Origin: Candidatus Peribacteraceae bacterium
GTDB taxonomy: Bacteria; Patescibacteriota; Gracilibacteria; Peribacterales; Peribacteraceae
Assembly: GCA_028703445.1 (NCBI GenBank)
Contig: JAQVMW010000006.1
Span: forward strand, 1-64,000
Direction of reading: 5' to 3'
Length of the DNA: 64,000 nt
Part shown: piece after piece, positions 60,737 through 64,000 of the stretch
Numbering within the stretch: the stretch's first letter is position 1
How the letters are laid out: every line of letters begins with the position of its first letter
Program-made: the position numbers and the translations under genes
The notes under the pieces: model-generated
What the model was told of the DNA's origin: nothing
The model's database searches: none
What the model saw: the letters and a program-made list of their open reading frames with translations, nothing else

Positions 60737-61522
60737 GTGATGCGCAGAGCCACGGATTCCCACAAAGGCGAGAACGGAAAGGCCGCCATCATCGGCGGTT
60801 CCTCGCTCATGCACGGTGCTCCACTCTTCGCGGCACTGGCGGCCGAGGCCAGCGGCGCCGATCTGATCTTCGTCAGTCTGCCCAAGTGCCATGCGGAGAG
60901 CGCGAAAGCGACATCACTCAACTTCCAGGTACATCCCTTCGGCAACGACGATCTGGCCGGCGGCGACACCGCGGCGATCCTGGAACTGCTCGCCACCATG
61001 GACTGCGCGGTTGTGGGCCCGGGCATCGCCCACGGGCATGCCAAGAGCCTTAATGCCCTGATGACGATCGTGGCGGAGTCTCCCTGCAGACTGATTCTGG
61101 ACGCGACCGCCCTGCAACCCGAAACACTGGAACTCGTGCGCGGAAAATCCGCCGTCCTGACCCCGCATCTGGCCGAGCTGGAGCGGATGAATCTGACCGC
61201 CACCGACCTTTCGCAGCAGGCAAGCAACGCCGGCGCCGTGATCTTCCTCAAGGGTCCCACGGATATCATCGCCGGACCGGACGGATCGCTGACGGAACTC
61301 AAGGGCGGCAACGCGGGCCTGACCGTCGGCGGCACGGGTGATGCGCTGGCGGGACTGATCGCAGGGCTCGTTGCGCAGGGGTTGGAACCGCTGGAGGCGG
61401 CCAAGAAAGCCGGTGCGGTGATGAAGCGCGCGGCAGAGCAACTCTTCGAAAAATACGGATACGCTTTCGGTACGCGCAGGGTCATTAAAGAAATCCCAAA
61501 GGTGCTTAAGGCGATGGCGTGA
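60737..61522 (+). CDS. nnrD: ADP-dependent NAD(P)H-hydrate dehydratase
   Basis: 261 residues with the ribokinase-like fold: KAAIIGGSSLMHGAPLFAAL, AVVGPGIAHG, VLTPHLAELERM and the nucleotide/anion motif GNAGLTVGGTGDALAGLIAG. It repairs damaged (hydrated) NADH and NADPH. The epimerase half found in many NnrD proteins is absent. The start is GTG at 60737 or the adjacent ATG; TATACT at 60726-60731 is 5-8 nt upstream. Confidence 0.93.
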   Translation: MMRRATDSHKGENGKAAIIGGSSLMHGAPLFAALAAEASGADLIFVSLPKCHAESAKATSLNFQVHPFGNDDLAGGDTAAILELLATMDCAVVGPGIAHGHAKSLNALMTIVAESPCRLILDATALQPETLELVRGKSAVLTPHLAELERMNLTATDLSQQASNAGAVIFLKGPTDIIAGPDGSLTELKGGNAGLTVGGTGDALAGLIAGLVAQGLEPLEAAKKAGAVMKRAAEQLFEKYGYAFGTRRVIKEIPKVLKAMA

Positions 61523-61524
61523 AC

Positions 61525-61714
61525 CTGTACACCTGTAGCCGGGGTTCGTGAACCCTTTCGTTTATTCGGCCTTTTCCCCTTTCCCCCCTCTCCCTTGTCC
61601 TCTCCCAACGGGAGAGGGAAGCCTGTTGTTGCTCAAGGGACATTCTCTCAAGGACAGCCAGAAAACTCTTCAGAGTCCCCCTCCCCCACGGGGGAGGGTC
61701 AGAGAGGGGTTTGC
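61525..61714. repeat. Intergenic GC-rich hairpins
   Basis: CCCTCTCCC...GGGAGAGGG (61592-61620) and CCCCCTCCCCC-ACG-GGGGGAGGG (61678-61700) are palindromes of the same style as those after the exporter operon. No gene is seen. TACAAT at 61715-61720 immediately follows. Confidence 0.55.
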
Positions 61715-61728
61715 TACAATGCCGCCTC

Positions 61729-62445
61729 ATGCTCCGCTCTCCGTTTTCATTGTTCGGGCCGTTTTCCGATCGCCTCTCGGTGGTCTTGTGGACGAAAGCG
61801 GACGGACGTTCGCATGACGTTGTCGGAACTCTGGGAGTGAGCGAAGAAGCCTATGCGGAGCAGGTGCACGGTGCAAAGACACTGGTCATCCGCGATGCAA
61901 TGCAATACGCCCCGGGAGCGGATGGGCTTGTAACGGACAGGATCGGTCTCGCACTCTCGGTACGCTTCGCCGACTGCCAGTCGTTCATTGCGTATGCGCC
62001 ATCCAAGCATGTCATCGGTGTCCTGCATGCCGGCTGGCGCGGACTTGCCCTGCATCGGAGCGAAGCGACTGGTGCGGGGCTCATCGCCGGAGCGATTCCG
62101 GAATTCTTCGCGGCACTGAAGAGAGAATGGAACATCGATCCGAAAAACACATGGGTCGCCGCAGGTCCGTCGCTCTGCCAGAAGTGCGCGGGATTCAGCG
62201 ATCCTGAGCACGAACTCCCATCCATTCCCTCCAGATTCATCGACGGGAAACAGGTCGACCTGCGCGGAGCGGCGGAAGCACAGCTCTTCACACTCGGGCT
62301 TCCGCGGAATCATTTCGAACGCTCCTTGGACTGCACCTGCTGCGTCCCGCAAACGTATTGGACCTACCGGGGAGGGGATCGTGAAGCAGTAAAAGGCGGT
62401 GAACGAAACTTGCTCGCTTGTGTGCTGAAGCCGGTGCTACGCTGA
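61729..62445 (+). CDS. YfiH/LACC1-family polyphenol oxidase / purine nucleoside phosphorylase
   Basis: The ATG at 61729 is 8 nt after TACAAT. 238 residues carry the family's zinc residues: EQVHG, RFADCQS, VLHAGWRGLAL and the C-terminal DCTCCVPQTYWTYRGGD. Members cleave purine nucleosides with phosphate and some oxidise phenols; for a small-genome organism a salvage role is plausible. Confidence 0.93.
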   Translation: MLRSPFSLFGPFSDRLSVVLWTKADGRSHDVVGTLGVSEEAYAEQVHGAKTLVIRDAMQYAPGADGLVTDRIGLALSVRFADCQSFIAYAPSKHVIGVLHAGWRGLALHRSEATGAGLIAGAIPEFFAALKREWNIDPKNTWVAAGPSLCQKCAGFSDPEHELPSIPSRFIDGKQVDLRGAAEAQLFTLGLPRNHFERSLDCTCCVPQTYWTYRGGDREAVKGGERNLLACVLKPVLR

Positions 62446-62585
62446 CTCACGTCTGGACGGCACGTCAGAGCCGGTACGTTTCTCCTCAAGTGCTCTAGGG
62501 GAGGCCTACTCTCTCCCGATCGTGGTCGGGGGATGCGGTCACCCACCTGGTTACCCAGGAGCATAGCGTCCCTGCTCAACGGCTG
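62446..62585. other. Unassigned structured-looking spacer
   Basis: Between the YfiH-like gene and repeat copy f lie several short inverted repeats (CTGGGTAACCAG, GGGTGACC/GGTCACCC, CCCGATCGTGGTCGGG). I recognise no tRNA, 4.5S or riboswitch consensus. Confidence 0.35.
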
Positions 62586-62705
62586 TTTGGACAATTTCGT
62601 GGAAGGGCCACCTACGGTGTCCCTCCCACGGACCCACCCTTCCCTAAGAGGTGCGGCTCCACCCCGCAACAAGTGCGTGGTTCGCCGCGGATTATTTCAT
62701 ACCTA
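62586..62705 (+). repeat. Dispersed repeat family 1, copy f
   Basis: Hairpin 1 GTGGAAGGGCCACC-TAC-GGTGTCCCTCCCAC, linker GGACCCACCCTTCCCTAAGA, then GCGGCTCCACCCCGC...GTGGTTCGCCGC and GGATTATTTC. It closely resembles the minus-strand copy c. Confidence 0.8.
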
Positions 62706-62797
62706 CGGCGGACTGTTTTGTTTGTTGTATGTATGTTTGATCCTTGACCGGATATTCTGGAGCGCGCAGCATTGGCCTCCAATTTCCCCTTTATTCC

Positions 62798-63094
62798 ATG
62801 AGTACAACACCCGACGAGAAGTGGCAGGAATGTCTCGATCATTTTGCACCTGTCACAGGCCAGCCTCCCACAGGCCCTGATCAAGAAGAATTTTTGCAGC
62901 TCCGCAAAGTAGCCGATCAAATCGGAACACCATGTGCAGTTCTCTTGGGACGAGAAACACAAGGGCTGCCGGTTCCGTCAGACGTCCTGAATGGATTGGC
63001 TTCAATAATCGAGAGCTTTGAACAACGTGTTGCCACTCTCCATGCGAAACTGCCAAAGACGGCATCGGCCCCTGGGGTGGAAGGCGCACAGTGA
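62798..63094 (+). CDS. Small hypothetical protein
   Basis: 98 residues (MSTTPDEKWQECLDHFAPVT...) with a likely helical C-terminal half (LNGLASIIESFEQRVATLHA) and no recognised family. Start chosen because the upstream AATTTCCCCTTTATTCC matches the C-rich leader of other small genes in the window. Confidence 0.6.
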   Translation: MSTTPDEKWQECLDHFAPVTGQPPTGPDQEEFLQLRKVADQIGTPCAVLLGRETQGLPVPSDVLNGLASIIESFEQRVATLHAKLPKTASAPGVEGAQ

Positions 63095-63414
63095 TCCACG
63101 CATTCATCCAACGAAAAACACGCCTTCGGCACATTTTTCCAATTTTAAAATTGTTCTGAGCAGGTGCAAAACACACAGCAAACAAAACCGGATACGGAAA
63201 CAAAAACAGCAAAAAAAATCTATGGAAACCCGACTATGTGGCGGCGACACGGTCGGTCGCGACCGACGTGTCGGCGATAGCGGAGGGGGTCATAGGCGGA
63301 GCGCTTCTCTTTGCTCCTTTCTCTTGTCGCCCTGACAAGAGAAAGGAGAACTATCCATACAAAATAATCTCAGTTCTCACCCTGAAACCTCAAAAAAGGT
63401 ACACTGGTTCTCTC
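63095..63414. other. Spacer with perfect palindromes upstream of the dGTPase gene
   Basis: It holds GACACGGTCGGTCGCGACCG followed by ACGTGTC (63246-63272) and CTCCTTTCTCTTGTC/GACAAGAGAAAGGAG (63315-63350). TACACT at 63400-63405 is 9 nt before the next start. No gene seen. Confidence 0.5.
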
Positions 63415-64000
63415 ATGCTTCCCCTGAAAGAACGTCTGCAGCAGGCCAATACCCTCCTCGCCCCGTACGCGGTACCGCATCAGGGAACTCTGGGACGCAC
63501 AGTGAAGGAACCGGAGGATGAAACACGATTCCCCTTTCAGCGCGACCGCGACCGCATCATTCACACGCAGGCTTTTCGCAGGTTGAAAGGGAAGACGCAG
63601 GTGTTCGTGGCGGGCGGAAGCGATCACGTACGCACGCGCCTGACGCACACCATGGAGGTGGCGCAGATCAGTCGTGATATCGCGCGAACACTCGGCCTCA
63701 ACGAAGATCTGGCGGAGTGCATCGCGCTGGCACACGACCTGGGGCACCCGCCCTTCGGCCACGCGGGAGAGGAGGCGCTGAATGCTTTCATGGAGCAGCA
63801 CGGTGAACATTTCGAACACAATGAGCAGTCGCTCAGGATCGTCACAGTACTTGAGGAGCACTCTAAGCTCACACCAGGACTCAACCTCGATCGGGAAATT
63901 TTGGAAGGACTCCAAAAACATTCCACACCATTCGACACCTCAACAACCACCAATGAAATAATCGCGCGAAGGCAGGCTTTGCCTGCCTGGAGCGCATCCT
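63415..64000 (+). CDS. dgt: Deoxyguanosinetriphosphate triphosphohydrolase-like HD protein (partial)
   Basis: The N-terminal 195 codons are in the window. The family start [20 protein letters not shown]-like block, [15 protein letters not shown], the first HD His in [20 protein letters not shown], and the HD pair [19 protein letters not shown] are present, then [10 protein letters not shown]. The enzyme degrades dNTPs, often dGTP. After [15 protein letters not shown] the frame enters family-1 repeat DNA ([16 protein letters not shown]) at the window edge, which looks like an in-frame insertion. The rest lies outside. Confidence 0.9.
   Translation, partial: MLPLKERLQQANTLLAPYAVPHQGTLGRTVKEPEDETRFPFQRDRDRIIHTQAFRRLKGKTQVFVAGGSDHVRTRLTHTMEVAQISRDIARTLGLNEDLAECIALAHDLGHPPFGHAGEEALNAFMEQHGEHFEHNEQSLRIVTVLEEHSKLTPGLNLDREILEGLQKHSTPFDTSTTTNEIIARRQALPAWSAS
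63955..64000 (-). repeat. Dispersed repeat family 1, copy g (cut by window end)
   Basis: Read on the minus strand: GGATGCGCTCCA, hairpin GGCAGGC-AAA-GCCTGCC, then TTCGCGCGATTATTTC. It is the hairpin-2 end of the family, and here it lies inside the dGTPase reading frame. Confidence 0.72.

Noticed and set aside
62446-62585. 4.5S RNA or riboswitch
   Set aside because: No match to the SRP tetraloop consensus GGUCAGGUCCGGAAGGAAGC or to a riboswitch core that I know.
62364-62672. 102-codon minus-strand ORF over repeat copy f
   Set aside because: It is composed mostly of repeat and YfiH-antisense sequence.

Overview
The window looks like a chromosome segment of a Candidate Phyla Radiation (Patescibacteria) bacterium, most likely of the Peribacteria/Peregrinibacteria group. 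This is inferred from four things: a 23S gene interrupted by several group I introns, SLH-domain surface proteins, Ser-rich FG-GAP/YVTN surface proteins, and many tiny palindromic repeats, some lying in frame inside conserved genes. TGA is used as a normal stop, so this is not an SR1/Gracilibacteria code. No 16S gene is next to the 23S-5S pair, rpoB is not followed by rpoC, and rnpA has no rpmH beside it.

Layout. 1-2.6 kb: two secreted or membrane-anchored Cys-rich proteins, minus strand. 3.0-8.9 kb: 5S and 23S rRNA, minus strand. The 23S carries three group I introns at E. coli positions of about 1917, 1931 and 1951, split by mini-exons of 14 and 20 nt, plus an ORF-bearing intervening sequence in helix 25. 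9.2-10.9 kb: two ssb paralogues and two small genes. 11.2-15.1 kb: rpoB with a basic tail. 15.6-22 kb: superoxide dismutase, a FemAB transferase and a 1447-residue SLH protein. 23-26 kb: cysS and three consecutive csrA genes, one of them a tandem CsrA fusion. 26-32 kb: class I aldolase, a four-helix-bundle protein, yidC/rnpA and gatCA. 32-35.8 kb: MBOAT/SGNH acyltransferase pair, mazEF and a possible recombinase remnant. 35.8-39.5 kb: a 1224-residue protein with two MutS-like ATPase modules in one chain.

39.5-48.6 kb is an integrated element, bounded by 21-bp direct repeats at the 3' end of tRNA-Asp. It encodes an OLD-family nuclease, a small-terminase-like protein, an SLH protein, two XRE regulators, a primase-ATPase and a large serine recombinase. 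That set resembles a phage satellite (PICI/SaPI-like), because it has integrase, regulators, primase and TerS but no large terminase or capsid genes.

48.9-55.2 kb: a two-component system divergent from a MacA/MacB-type exporter, with a symmetric array of response-regulator half-sites between them. 55.4-64 kb: cell-envelope genes (LysM-M23 peptidase, D,D-carboxypeptidase, FtsQ), a glycosyltransferase, a DUF1189-like membrane protein, NAD(P)HX dehydratase, a YfiH/LACC1-type enzyme and a partial dGTPase.

Two genome-wide habits stand out. Many genes have a -10 box only 6-9 nt before the start codon, which implies leaderless mRNAs; only the csrA genes show strong Shine-Dalgarno sequences. Several families of palindromic or wordy repeats sit in intergenic space, inside rRNA and introns, and in frame inside conserved proteins.
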